Assembly (NCBI GenBank): GCA_017591395.1
Contig: WEDG01001550.1
Coordinates: forward strand, 27,501 to 91,500
Direction of reading: 5' to 3'
DNA length: 64,000 bases
DNA from: Schistocephalus solidus
Taxonomy: Eukaryota > Platyhelminthes > Cestoda > Diphyllobothriidea > Diphyllobothriidae
Shown here: piece by piece, positions 44,817 to 55,949 of the stretch
Numbering within the stretch: the stretch's first letter is position 1
How the letters are laid out: every line of letters starts with the position of its first letter
The notes under the pieces: generated by a model
Told to the model about the DNA's origin: nothing
Seen by the model: only the letters and a program-made list of their open reading frames with translations
Databases searched by the model: none
Made by a program: the position numbers and the translations under genes

Positions 44817-45630
44817 GTTCGTTTGGCATGAAGGTATGCGTGGATAAGTAAGCACATAATTCTGTCTAACTCAGGGCTAAAAAATCGGCTTAATCATTTT
44901 CATTTCCAACGCGTTGCGTGCTGGGTAATGATAAGTTACGCAAGCTCCCTGGGTTTAACATACATAGCTAAATACTATATGCTTGAAGTCTGGTTTGGTT
45001 TTTTATGTCATAGCTCCGGGGAGCAACATTATGTGTTAACTAATACATCTATATAATGGCATGCACAAAGTTATGTTCATGTGGTTTTTGTTTTTTTGTA
45101 ATTTTTCATTATCATGATTATTATCGTTGATATATGCATAGGCCTAGGCGAATAAATAGGACGGAATTCGTTTAATTTTTTTTATGTTTTTATGCACACA
45201 TTTCGCTACTATCCGCGACAAGGTTCCCACCCGTAAAACCCCTACTACCATCATTGCCTGGGGTTGGTGGTGGCCTAGCAGCTAACATAACTTTTGTCAA
45301 ATAAAAATTTAACACCAGATTATTCAGACGCTTTTTGTTTCTCCTGCTCTTCCTTTCTTCCTTCCTTCTCATTCTTTATCTTTTCATTTCCTTTATATTC
45401 CTATTATTTCCTCTTTCCTCCCACCTCGTGGTGCATTTTCTTTATCCTTTCATGCTGCATTTTGCTATCCTCATTTTTCTTTGGCATCTTTTCTCACTAT
45501 CATAGTCCCCGTTCGTTTTTTTCCTTCCACCCTGCCTCTATCCCATCCTACTTTTTAATACTTTTCTTATACTATTTATTGTGCTCAATGACGAATTTTT
45601 CTCTCATATGAGTTTTTTTTAATTGTGTAG

Positions 45631-45940
45631 CTCCTCAGTCACTCCGGAGTAAGCCAGCTACAGCCCCCAAGCCAATGGTGCGGCGGTCACGGCAACTGCA
45701 GCCCAGTGAAACCGAAAAAAGGAAAGAAGATGACGTCTACAGCTTGCCTTCCGATGAGGCCGTCTACGCCGCGGCTCAAGTAGAGGAATCTAGCACTACA
45801 GGGAGTGAAGATCTAAATCATCCGCGCCAGCGCATCGTCTCGGGTGGACGAGCCAATGCGACTGAGACGCCGGCAGCCGAGGAGGCACGATCAGCTAGGA
45901 CGGTCTCTGTCTCCGACAAGGCTTTACAAACTACCAACGA
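45631..45940 (+). CDS. AFDN: Afadin exon 13: charged tail
   Basis: About 103 residues in phase with exon 12 (G plus CT gives Ala): PQSLRSKPATAPKPMVRRSR, QLQPSETEKRKEDDVYSLPS, DEAVYAAAQVEESS, then a Gly/Arg/Ala stretch and VSVSDKALQTTNE. No domain; it is a disordered charged segment. Acceptor TTAATTGTGTAG, donor AACGA|GTGAGT, leaving two bases. Confidence 0.82.
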
Positions 45941-47334
45941 GTGAGTTTCAAGTCGCCTTCTCTCCCAGGACCTTCATTTATACTGACCAGTATAAAGGTC
46001 AGAGTGTGCCCTTTAGTCAACTCGCAACGTATACGCTCATAAAGTCCTGCATTAGGTGTTTTGAACACGCACTTCCTGTGAAGGTACCTATGCAGAATGA
46101 ACCGAAATATTAACATTCACAGAAGCAACTTCAATAGATTTTAACTTAAAAACAGTAATTTGACGTGTCCGTTGGCGGAAGTTGGTGAGTGCAGCTCAGA
46201 GCCTAATTTGGAATGTCAGCGTTATCGTGCATTATCGTGCCTGTACCGACGACCAGTTGGTTATTTATCCCATGATAATTTATAAATATCTGGCTGTGTT
46301 GGTCGTTTCCTGTGATCTCACGTGGAAAGGGGAAGCGAGTGCTCCTGTGGGTCTCATTGTTTGTTAGCTGGTGGTACAAAGTCACATAACTTGTAGATAG
46401 CATAACTTGTCTTCTAGCTAATCCAGTCTGCTTGATCAGTTGATAGGGTGAGCAGTTTGTAGGTGCCTTTACTTGGTTGTCCCAGCGGCTGTGAACGTCC
46501 CGTCCGGCAGCTTGGGCGCCAGGGCTGGAAGGCGTTACACACAATTATCACCTCGGCCTACTGGTCGGCCCACGCAACATGCGTTACTACCTGTGACATC
46601 AGCTTCGATCTTATTATCGCTAGTTAAAACTCGCACATCTTCGGCAGGTATTGACTGCTTTCTACAACGTAGCTATAGTTCTTTTTGAGTACGTCATAAT
46701 CGGTAGAGTATTGATGACGGCTTCCGCCGATCGGCTCCATATAATGTGCGGTGAATGCTGGGCAAACCAGTCGACAGCTTGGATAGCTTGGTTTTGCACC
46801 TTAACATTTTCAACATCCAAATGCTTAGTTGAGGCAGGTTCCACATGTGCCGTCAGGGGCTGCCTTGTCTCACCGGCACCGCAAAACGAGTGATTCACGC
46901 GGAAATCAGTGACCACCTGGCGAACAACGAAAGGGCACCGGTAATGAGCGTATGCTTGGTCTTTATAACAAATGCTGTGAGCTCTGATGATAATCAATGG
47001 GAATTGATATTTTAAAATGTTCTTTTGCATCTCCTCTGTTGTTGATTAAATCACCGTTTTTTATATCTGGCGGAAAGTTTTGTCATCCTCCAGTGTGCAA
47101 ACGCTGCTGCTGACAGAACAGGCATCAAAAGCGCCTGGTAGGCATGCCTATAAGGCATTTTATTTGGAATGGGGCACCTAACTTGTCATCTTCAAGAGTC
47201 GAGTGTATGTGATGCAGAACCATCTGATTAGCGGAATCAGCATTCCTTTAAGACGTGAACGTTGCCGTTCGTGGGCCACCGTGACCTTCTTTTTGCATAT
47301 GGTCAAAAGCCATCAGAGGTTTCAGACATCCGCA

Positions 47335-48462
47335 GTTAAAATGGGATCCCACGTGGCATATCAAAGAAAGAAGGGGCGTTTAATGGGATATGTTTATTGG
47401 AGGTTTGGTATTCGGAGTAGTTATTTCGTCTACCAAGCCACATAGACTGGAGAATCGTGCGCAAGGCTCTTATTTTATGGCACATTTTGTTTGACGTGTC
47501 GCCCGTCAATGTTGAATATGGACCTACATCGAACCCACATTTCACCGTGACCTGGGTTGCGCCCCCGCGTTGTCCACGGAGTTAATTGGTGGCCTCGAAT
47601 GTTTCGCGCCATGACTGTTCCCCGTCAAGAAGGTTCGTAAAATCAGGTATGTGGAGGGGGGGATAATGTGGCGGCTGACTGAGCAGGCGGTGAACACTCC
47701 GGGTTCCTTTACCCGCTTTGCTGTGCAATCATCGCCTCAACCCACAATCTCAAAGATGTCAACTTGTAAGAGTTGTCCCATCTGCGCTGCCGGGGTTGCT
47801 GTTTCTGACTTTGAGTCCAACCGTCACATGGCCAGCTGATGCTCATTTATTCGCGTTTGTAACCGTTGACTGGTTTCTCTAACGTAGTTGCACATGCCGC
47901 AGCTGCATTGAAGACTATCGATAACGGCTTAGAGGTAGGGTTTCTTGACCGCATCACTTGTCGGTGGATGGTTGAGCTAGGCTTGTCAGAAACTCTTATT
48001 CCGAGCGTTGCGAGGTATCAAGCCCGGCTTAGGAGACCCCCTTTAAAGTTACGGAATGCTCCAACACGATTTGGGCCGATTACAAACTTCGTTCTGTGTT
48101 GCATTCTGCTCCGTTCAACGAACGCTTTCGGGTAACCTTTGGCTCTGAATAGTTCTCGGAGGGGGGTGGGGGCAGTCATGGCGCGCAGCTATTGGGGCCG
48201 CCAATTATCTCCGCGGTTAACGAGGGCGGGTATGACCCAGGTCACGGTGAAATGCGGGTTCGGAGCAGCTCCACATTCGGCATTGGGGGCTACACGCCAA
48301 ACAAAGTGTGCCATAAAATGAGATCTGTGTGCAGGACTCTCCAGTCTCTGAAGATGCGTAGGCGAAATAACTACTTGAGACGTCAAACCTCCGACAATTC
48401 TCTGCCAGTGAACGCCTCTCCTTCATCTGATGCTGACGAATGCCGTGACACAAAACGGTAAC
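47335..48462. repeat. Fold-back repeat: about 285-bp inverted arms around a 555-bp loop
   Basis: The minus strand of 47335-47615 aligns with the plus strand of 48170-48462. AGTCATGGCGCG, GGCCACCAATTAACTCCG versus GGCCGCCAATTATCTCCG, CCAGGTCACGGTGAAATG, AATGTGCCATAAAAT versus AGTGTGCCATAAAAT, and CGAAATAACTACT all recur in order. The arms are roughly 75-80 percent alike. This could be long terminal inverted repeats of a defunct DNA transposon or two insertions of one repeat in opposite orientation. Confidence 0.75.
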
Positions 48463-48611
48463 TAAATATTGTAGCCTTAACTCCCACTTCTACCGCCGAC
48501 ATTATTTGAACTCAGTCTGGAAAGAATCCACGGCCCACTCTGTCGTAATTTATAACGTTTTAACAATTTAAGCTGTTACCTTCGGCAAACATAAGTCTTC
48601 GGTTATTCATC

Positions 48612-48911
48612 ATCAGGCCTTTACAGTAATATAAGGGAAGGTAAAGGGGCAAAAGGTTGAACAGCCAATAAACAGTCCATTTGGGGAGAGAGTTCCGGGG
48701 GTTCAAAGGTTAAGAGTTCTAATTTAGCCTCTCAGGGCGCAGGGAGAGGAAGGAGGCATCTGACCATTAGCCCACAGCCCCTCGCAGGACTAGGCTATAT
48801 CCCCTGACCTCTGAACGCCCTCAACCCTTTCCCTATGCCCACTTTTTCCTGTCTATTTTAGATTTTGCTAATATACCCACTCTTATATTACCATAAAGGC
48901 CTGATTGTGAA
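48612..48911. mobile_element. MITE-like element with about 25-bp terminal inverted repeats
   Basis: The left end CATCAGGCCTTTACAGTAAT, continuing ATAAG, is nearly the reverse complement of the right end, which reads CAATCAGGCCTTTATGGTAA and TATAAGAG on the minus strand. The total of about 300 bp has no coding capacity. A target duplication is not clear. Confidence 0.65.
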
Positions 48912-49744
48912 TAAGCGAAAGCGTACGTTTCTCAACCTTGACTTCTAACATGCTTACAACAGTTCGGTTCTGCCGAACAATTTTGAAATTCCGCAATATC
49001 TCATTCGGCCTTAGCAGTGGTGAGTATGAAGTTCCGTCCAGTGTCCATAAAGCATCTCAGCTAATGTTCACAGTATTCCACCAACATTCTGTTTTATGCA
49101 ATCAAATACTAGGTATTGGAGCAGTCATTTCTATGCCTGAACGTCCTATTTTTATTTTGTTTTTGGCATTATGAAATGGAGGTTTTTATTGGGACGATAA
49201 CCTGTTATATGCTCGCTATTATCACGTTAACGGATTTAAGACGTTTTTGCTAAAAAAAAATAATTGCATTGAAGTCAATCCCGTTGGCCAACCACTCGAA
49301 AGCTGTTTGCTTTTTCTTAAGGGCTGCGAACGGCTCGTGAACAAACGGCGCTTAAATATGCAAAAACGAAATATCTAAGGTCATTCGAAGGTCTTTGTGG
49401 GGATCTATATTTATGGATATGCTTTTAGGGTTGCAAATGTTATTTTCGAGTATATAGACCTTCCCGTCTCTTCCAAAGTTTCTTACATTCGTTGCCGTTT
49501 TAAATTACTCTCCAGAAAATAGGGATTAAAGAACTGCTAAGAATTTCAGAAAATCTCATACTTAGTTTCCTTTTGCCGTGCTTTGCTACTTCCGTAAGTG
49601 TTAAGGAAAGCAAAAAAAGTGGTTAAACCTATAAAATGAGTTTTAATGGTCTCAAATATGTGCACTTTTCAGAGTCAGCTCAACATTGTCAGAGGAAACC
49701 GGAACAACCACCCCCTTCGTGTTAAGTTATGCTTTCTTTATCTG

Positions 49745-49885
49745 ACCATGAAACTTTTCCGATTATGTCCACCGTGTATCGCACAACAGTGTGGGCACAG
49801 GAACGATGACTGGGTCCGGTGACATGATAGAGTCAGGAAGACCGGAGGCTGGATCGGAAGCAGTAACTGATAGAGCTAACCAGCC
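49745..49885 (-). repeat. Repeat family A, short 3' fragment
   Basis: GTCAGGAAGACCGGAGGCTG and ACCGTGTATCGCACAA resemble the copies at 3.1 and 21.5 kb. Confidence 0.55.
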
Positions 49886-50437
49886 CAAATACGCGTGGCA
49901 CACACCTGATCAGTGCAAACTCGACCAGGATTTCACATAAACAACTAAGACGCGAATATAACTCATCCTCTTTCGGTGTACTCTATTAAATTCCATGCCG
50001 TGACTGTCCTCGCGATTATGCAGGCCAGATCGGGTGGTGACTTAGCTCGCGAATAATGGAACACAAACGGGTAGTTCGGAGGGGTGACCCACTGTCTCAA
50101 GTCGCTGCTCACACCCTCGAGGAAGGCCACCAATTCAATTTTGCGAACATGCGGATAATGACGCGAGCCAGCAATAAGACAAGGCGGGAACTACTGGGGG
50201 TCTGGGATGCCTGACAGTAACGTCACCAATAGGCGCGTCGATATGCTCCCCTGCTATCACGCGCTTCGCTCACGCAGCCAAGAGGTGCGGCTCATTTCCC
50301 AGCCAAGGAAGCATCCGCCACCATGTCGTGAGATGGCATGGATTCGGCCTTATCGCGAACAGCACCCCATTGCCCCTACTTCCTTTAAGCTTCGTTTGAC
50401 TACAGAACGGCTCATTTATTTTGCATTGTCAAAAGCT

Positions 50438-50475
50438 CTGATGATGGCATCCTGTACGAAACCGAAAGCTTCGTT
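50438..50475 (+). ncRNA. Hammerhead-like motif with intact core words (weak stem II)
   Basis: CTGATGA at 50438-50444 and CGAAAC at 50457-50462 are both canonical, and AAAC-CGAAAGCTTC-GTTT forms a stem III hairpin. The 12 bases between them hardly pair, and the cleavage triplet would be GTT, so this may be coincidence. Confidence 0.3.
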
Positions 50476-50549
50476 TAATTTAACCTATTGTCCCGGAGAT
50501 CGCGAGTTCATCTTCTTTGTAATAAAGAGACGGCCCGTGTCCCCACTGA

Positions 50550-50640
50550 TTGGGAGTGTCAATGGGGCCATTGCAGCCTTATGCCCATTCGTGGGAGGAG
50601 GTCCAAGTCCTACCGTCAGTTGGCAGCCTTAGCAAGAGAG
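50550..50640 (-). repeat. Repeat family A fragment
   Basis: GGGAGTGTCAATGGGGCCAT then TGCAGCC, and CCGTCAGTTGGCAGCCTT, in the order of the 53.0-53.2 kb copy but with the middle lost. Confidence 0.5.
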
Positions 50641-50893
50641 AAGACTAACATAGATACATGAAACTCGTACACTAAAGAGATCTCAGTCTCCACAGCCTTT
50701 GATTTGATACCTCTGTTATCGATTAAACAGTCACTTGGCGTCCCAGTGTACGGTTGCCTCCTAGCAACCCATTCAGGCCCCAGAAGACACAGCTGTATTG
50801 TTTTGAAAAACAATCAGTTTAATGCGACGCATTTTAAGGTGACCTATCAACTTCAATGTATTGCATGAGAAATTCTTGTGTCATTTCTAATAG

Positions 50894-51212
50894 CTTTATA
50901 GCTCAGAGCCCGGAAAAGCTCAAACAAGCCGTCCAGACGGGGACCGTTCCGATGCTGAATTCCGCCGTTCAAACGGATGCCTCATTGCAAGAGCCAGTTC
51001 GAAGCCCGTCGGTGGAGCCAAAACCTACCCCATCGGACACATCTGCCGCTCTGTCCTTCTACCGTCCACCACTGGACCGTCTGCCCACAGGCAATGTCTC
51101 CTTCACACAGCAGCCTCAAATCAGCGTCGGAACGGCGTCTACTTCTAGTGGAGCAGTGCTGGCCTCCCCGGGGCATGCCACGCAGTCAGCGGCGGAACTG
51201 AAAACCCAGTCG
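50894..51212 (+). CDS. AFDN: Afadin exon 14: Ser/Thr/Pro/Gln-rich tail
   Basis: About 106 residues, one base completing Asp from exon 13 (GA plus C): FIAQSPEKLKQAVQTGTVPM, LNSAVQTDASLQEPVRSPSV, EPKPTPSDTSAALSFYRPPL, then a Ser/Thr/Gln stretch to AAELKTQS. No domain; a disordered proline-rich region like that following the PDZ in other afadins. Acceptor TCTAATAG is the only one nearby giving the needed phase; donor CAGTCG|GTGAGT. Confidence 0.82.
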
Positions 51213-51374
51213 GTGAGTCCTGCATTTTCTACCCCAAGTCGCTGCCCACTGTTTTGGATTTATGTACTTTAAGATTCAAGTAATGTGTGGGCCACCTTTT
51301 GGTACCGATCGGATATGTGGTTCCATCTAGTCTTCTGGTAGGCTTATGTCATGCTTCCCTTACGATTCACTATT

Positions 51375-51545
51375 AGACTTAGCGTTCGGCTTATGGTTAG
51401 TGGTTGATATTACGGGTTAGGATTAGAGGTTTGGCCTATGAGTAATGGTTAGGGTTAGGGTAAGGACTATGCTCTTGGGTTATGGCTTGGTGTGTAGGGT
51501 TAGGTTTGGAGGTTTAGGCAAACGTTTAGGTTAGGTCATAGTACA
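51375..51545. repeat. Degenerate TTAGGG telomere-like tract
   Basis: GGTTAGGGTTAGGGTAAGG is the best stretch. It lies about 160 bases past the exon 14 donor, as the family E copies lie past theirs; GTGTGGGCCACCTTTTGG before it may be a worn family E start. Confidence 0.65.
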
Positions 51546-51898
51546 TAAGTGTTGTCAACTTCAGTTTTATCTGCAGTCACAGCCATCACACGAACCGAAG
51601 TTAACGATGCATTCTTTTTACTTTCTCCTCAAGTGTGCTTAATCCACACATGCTTGGATCAGTTCTTCAGGATTATTTAACCCACGTCCTCAGTTTTCAT
51701 TTTTTCTACGTATTTTTTTTCGCTCCTACCTTCCACTACTTCAATTGGCATGCCTGCATTTTTAGGCTTTATTGGCGTAATTAGAAAAGCTGATGGTGCA
51801 AATGTAATTTATTAACTTTTACTTGCCAAACGAAGTTATATACCAGCTTCGTTTACTCCAACCACGAAATCCCCATTGCCACCATTCACGCATTGCAG

Positions 51899-52018
51899 GA
51901 GTCCTTGCCTCCAGTCTCTGGTCAGGGCCTCTGTCGTAAACTAGATGCACTCAACTCGGTCAACTCAGAACAACAGCTCCGAACACGCGAGCTCCAGGAA
52001 TCGGTTCAAAAGGAGAAG
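51899..52018 (+). CDS. AFDN: Afadin exon 15: short coiled-coil-like exon
   Basis: 40 residues, phase 0 at both ends: ESLPPVSGQGLCRKLDALNS, VNSEQQLRTRELQESVQKEK. The second half (NSEQQLRTRELQESVQKEK) is charged and helix-prone, as in the coiled C-terminal part of afadins. It was found by its splice signals: acceptor TTCACGCATTGCAG and donor GAGAAG|GTGTGA. Phase 0 matches exons 14 and 16. It is too short to stand out as an open frame. Confidence 0.75.
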
Positions 52019-52774
52019 GTGTGATCGCTGGAACAAGGAGTTTATTGGCCTGACGTTTCTGATTTACGCCCGAACCCGTCATCTGAAACTGGTACAGATA
52101 AGGGTAACAGAGGCATAAGGTGCGCGGACTTTATAGTTCGTAGTGCCGTAGCGAGAATCCGAAATGTCAGGCGAATATAATTCTTGTTCCAGCACAACAA
52201 CCTCAGTATGGCCAAAAAAGATTTCTGTGTATATCCAAAGCACGAGGAAGAAGGAAACTACAATTCCCAATTACAAGCTAAAATCAGAAACCCCATGGTA
52301 GCTAGATCCCATAACGTGTATATTATCTCTGGGCCACTCCAGTCGGCTTTCACGGCAAAATTATTGTTGGCACCCTAGAGCTTGACATAAGGCAGGGTAT
52401 GGTAGTCGTTGAAATTTATTTTTTTTACGTTTGAGTGTGCAAGGCAAGTCACCCCCAACAGAGTATCTCAACAGGGCCACTGAGTTGACAATTGCTAATC
52501 GGGCCTATAGATATCAAGGGTTTTTAATGCTTATAAATACCTGTACACTCGTGAGTCTGACCTTCCTACGTTGCAGGGCAATAAACGTTAGTGTGAAGAA
52601 AACTATAGTACAATTCTGTGGTAAGAACTGCACACTAAAAGATTTTCACAGCTGTCCTCTGTGAGCACAACCTTATCTTATGAATAAGTTTTCTTCTCTG
52701 GGGGTCTAACCCAAATCTCTACCGGAGGGCTTTGCTGGAGATGTCGTATACGTATATCAGTTTGGAAAGAGCTC

Positions 52775-53292
52775 CTAATGGTGGCTCCAACCGTCGAAGT
52801 CCGACGATGTCGACCGTATGCACTATGGAAGGGAGGTGCAGGGACGGTGACTTGCGCGAGATTTAGTTTAAATTGATAGCAGCCTTGCACTGCAGCTACC
52901 GCACTCTCTTCTCCTCCCCCCACCTGAGCCCGGTGTCATGACAGAGTCAAGAAGACCGGAGATGGGAGAGGGTGCAGGTGGCTGGCGCGGCCTAAGCTGC
53001 CCCTGGGTGTACCACCACACATGGCTCGGATCCCACGGAGTGGGAGTGCCATAAAGGCCACATTAAGAAGGAGCCATTGCAGCCTGACTATCAGTCCGTC
53101 AGTCAGCCACTTCACACAAAAAAACACATTGGGCTGACCACGAGGTCCGAGTTATCCCGTCAGTTGGCAACCTTCCAAGCCACGGCTTTTAGCGCACCGT
53201 GATAGTTTCAAGCGCGTCAGATTGTTTATAGTGAGGAAAATGTGCTGAGCTCTCGACCTCACTCTCTCCTCCACCGCCACAATCAGACCGCC
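52775..53292 (-). repeat. Repeat family A, nearly full single unit
   Basis: On the minus strand it runs from GGCGGTCTGATTGTGG through ACAATCTGACGCGCTTGAAA, CACGGTGCGCTAAAAGCCGT, GGAAGGTTGCCAACTGACGG, the GGATCCGAGCCATGTGTGG block and CCGGTCTTCTTGACTCTG to GACTTCGACGGTTGGAGCC. It is the best reference copy for the family 3' end. Confidence 0.85.
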
Positions 53293-54154
53293 TATTGCAC
53301 AAACATGAAGCTCTGTGTGAAAAAGTGGAACTGCTGAACCGTCATACGAACGTCTCGGGGACGAAGAGATGGGGAATACAGATGTGACTAGTAAGCTGTA
53401 TCCAACCATTAACAGTATTCACAATAGACTCGACTATTATAGGATCGTTAACGCCAATAACCCCAAGCTCTCGTGAGGCCTTTTTAAGTTTACATAGCTT
53501 CAAAATACTTTTAACCGACTACTGAATTTGTGTAAGCGATGGCTGTTTGTCGTAAGTTTGTAAAATTTTACGATTCTGTCTGCGTACAGCAAGCTTTACT
53601 CGACCATTCTTTCTGTTCATATCTGTAGCAATTATAGACTTGTGCTGTGGGACGCACAAAGGCGAGAACAATTATCGACCTTGCCATATGCAAACCCAAG
53701 GAGAATCGTAGCTCTCGGTACTCTATTTGATGAGGATGACTTCTTAGTTGTGATTCCCTACCTAGAGTATGGTAATCGGTTATGACGATATGGCTTTACA
53801 ATGACTAGGAATCGATGAAATTGTGCAGCATATCCTGTTCGAACTATTTCGACTGTTGAAGTAGGATTATCGACAGCTTGAGGTCTAGAGTTGTGAAAAT
53901 TCCCATCAAAGTATTTAGAAAACGAGTTGACGAGCCTACGCGTGCTTTCGATAAATTCTCATCGGGCCAGTACATTTATACGAGGAATGGGGTACAAGCT
54001 AAAACATACGATCAATAATGTTTGTCTTCTCATACCAGTGAGTCGTGTTAATAGGGGAGGGGGTGATGGCGACAAGAGACAGCTGGTTAGGTGTCAGTGA
54101 GGGTTTGGTGGAGGAGGAAGGGGGAAGATAGGAGACGGAGTGGAGTGCATGTAG

Positions 54155-54530
54155 TTAAGCCGTTGTTGTTCGTGCTAAGCGCGGAGTTTGTAGCAGGTTC
54201 TTTTGTGCGCATAAGACCGGCTTTCTCAAACGGACGGCGGTGGCTTCTGCTATTGCTAGCAGCCGCTGACCCAGTGAAGTGGGGTAGTTTGGTGGCACCT
54301 TATAAATCACATGGAAGGCTTCGTTAGGGTCCACAAGGTGCCCGGATTCAATCATGTGTGCGATAAAAACGTTGTTTATGCTTTTAACTTCGCATTTTTT
54401 TCAGACATGCTGGGAGGTGTTCCCTTATTCTTTTGGATAGGCGCCGACTCGTGCGACCAATCTAACTAGCTCCACAGGAGCAAGTAACTGAGTAGATACA
54501 CATGGAGGTGGTCTGAGCCGGCAACCTATT
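54155..54530 (-). pseudogene. Penelope-like element remnant: GIY-YIG endonuclease end of the ORF
   Basis: Read downward from about 54530: MCIYSVTCSCGAS, then a TAG where the family has Tyr, then IGRTSRRLSKRIREHLPACL. This is the second half of a GIY-YIG nuclease signature. After a frame change near 54380 it continues SINNVFIAHMIESGHLVDPN, EAFHVIYKVPPNYPTSLGQR and LLAIAEATAVRLRKPVLCAQ. From memory, this order (CSCG..YIGRTSR...RIREH, HLV..GH.VDPNEAF.VIYKVP, R.L..AEA..IRL..P.LC.QK) is the C terminus of Penelope-type reverse transcriptases. The RT part was not found upstream. Nonfunctional because of the stop and frameshift. Confidence 0.8.
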
Positions 54531-54842
54531 CTTACCTTCTCCGTGTAAAACCGGACTGGTTGAAAATAATGTCAGAATTCTCGCCGCTGCGATTGTTCAT
54601 GCGACGGCTTGGTCAGGACGTCTTCTCCGGAGTTCACTTGTCATATCCCCATGAAAGGGGACTTTGGGAAATAGCGTTTCCTGTCCTGCAGTATGTGTGG
54701 CGGGTTTTTCTAGTCTTGCGACCATATTCTTTGTAATAAATTGATCGTATATTTTATCTTTTACCCCGTTCGCATATAAATGTACTGGCCTGATGATAAT
54801 TTATCGATAGCACGCGCATGCTCGCTAAATCGTCTTCTGAAC

Positions 54843-55643
54843 TTGAGGCTTTCATACTCAGAAGGCTGGGAAGACGGTTATTTGGAAAGAAAAACTTTGA
54901 GGAGGCAGCGGGTTAACACGCGGCACCACATGCAGTGCCAGCTAGTGGTGTCACCAGGCAAGTTTCAGCCAAAGCGCATTCGCCCAGGACTTCATCCGAT
55001 TACGGCCAATCGTCAGAATTTCGCAAGCTGGAGGTTGAGTTACACATACTATGCCGATCAAAGGTGATATGAGTAAGCGGCGGCACTGAAGGTCATGAAA
55101 ACGGACGACAACACAACAACTGAATGACTATTCATTAAAATGGTAATTGTTTTAAATGCAGTAAAACGTCAGTTTCGTTCGGATTTCCAAGAGAATTGGT
55201 GGCCCTGAAAATGAGATCAAGATGATGGCATGTCAGCGCACTGCCTCTCACCTCACTTCAATGGGCGCCTGCCGAAACTGTGCATGAAAGTAACTTGGTT
55301 TATTTTTCAACCTTACTTCTTCATTCAGTAGGTCCTCGGAAGGTTGAATGGGCTCCATGAAACCATTGTGTAGGCTACGTCGCTGGCAGTCGTCGAAGAG
55401 CGACTGGTTGTTTTATTCTTCCCTCGTTTTTCCTAAACGCCTACAACGACTTCCCAGTTTTCTTCACACCCTACTACTATAACTGCTACTGAAAGCAAAT
55501 CAATAGCACTTTACGAGACTCTGTAGCCAGTGGGTGTACACCCCTTGCGCTGATTTACGAAAGGTAACAAAAGTCTTTAGAGGCCGCACTTCTCGCGTGC
55601 AGATTGTTCGCCGCTGTACAAATATCTGCGAGGACTCTAGAGT
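54843..55643 (+). repeat. Family F 800-bp direct repeat, left copy
   Basis: Starts TGAGGCTTTCATACTCAGAA, then GGCTGGGAAGACGGTTATTT; contains CGGCGGCACTGAAGGTCATG, CTCACTTCAATGGGC, ATTCAGTAGG and CCTACTACTATAACTGCTAC; ends CTTCTCGCGTGCAGATTGTT, then TACAAATATCTG and CTCTAGAGT. It matches 57203-58005 along its whole length with scattered substitutions. Confidence 0.88.
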
Positions 55644-55760
55644 GTGACAGAGGGAGAAAGGGAGGATAGAGGAGAGTGAGAGAGAGAGAGAGAGCGCGCG
55701 ATGTCGCAGCCGGACAGATAGTTGGCCGGCGCGTTGTCCACCGGAGGTCATCAACTTTGA

Positions 55761-55949
55761 CGACGGCATTTTGATTACCTGTCAACCGAACGCGACCAGT
55801 GGTGGGCTAAGAAGGTGCAATCAGATGAGCTGGAATTTCAGCAGACCCATATTCAAAACTCCTTCAAGGTGGATGTGACTTTCGACGAAATGCTTCTTGC
55901 CGACGTTTTAACCAACCGAGCCTCCCTCGCTATTTATACAAAACACTGA
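55761..55949 (+). other. 62-codon open stretch with coding-like composition
   Basis: Reads RRHFDYLSTERDQWWAKKVQ, SDELEFQQTHIQNSFKVDVT and FDEMLLADVLTNRASLAIYT before a stop. There is no ATG at the front. It has a possible GACCAG acceptor and an AAG|GTGGAT donor that would be phase 0, as exons 15 and 16 require, but no pyrimidine tract. It could be a worn transposon frame, an unrecognised exon, or chance. Confidence 0.3.

Larger units (their letters stand above)
42717..45630 (+). other. Afadin intron with telomere-like tracts
   Basis: GTACTC to TTTTTTAATTGTGTAG. It contains two copies of a short phrase, AAGTCCGCAGCCCAA (near 44028 and 44303), around a CCCTAA-type tract, plus a head-to-head telomere-like palindrome near 44.79 kb and a pyrimidine-rich stretch at 45.33-45.6 kb. 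Confidence 0.75.
45941..50893 (+). other. Afadin intron with fold-back, MITE-like and family A repeats
   Basis: GTGAGT to CATTTCTAATAG. Repeats within it are listed separately. 46.0-47.3 kb and 48.92-49.73 kb hold no recognised feature; a 122-codon minus-strand frame at 47030-46662 has no motif. Confidence 0.75.

Noticed and set aside
46662..47030. 122-codon minus-strand open frame
   Set aside because: No recognisable domain. It lies beside the fold-back repeat but has no transposase motif, so calling it a transposase would be a guess.
50207..50632. 141-codon plus-strand open frame
   Set aside because: Its 3' part is a family A fragment read in an arbitrary frame, and the rest has no motif.
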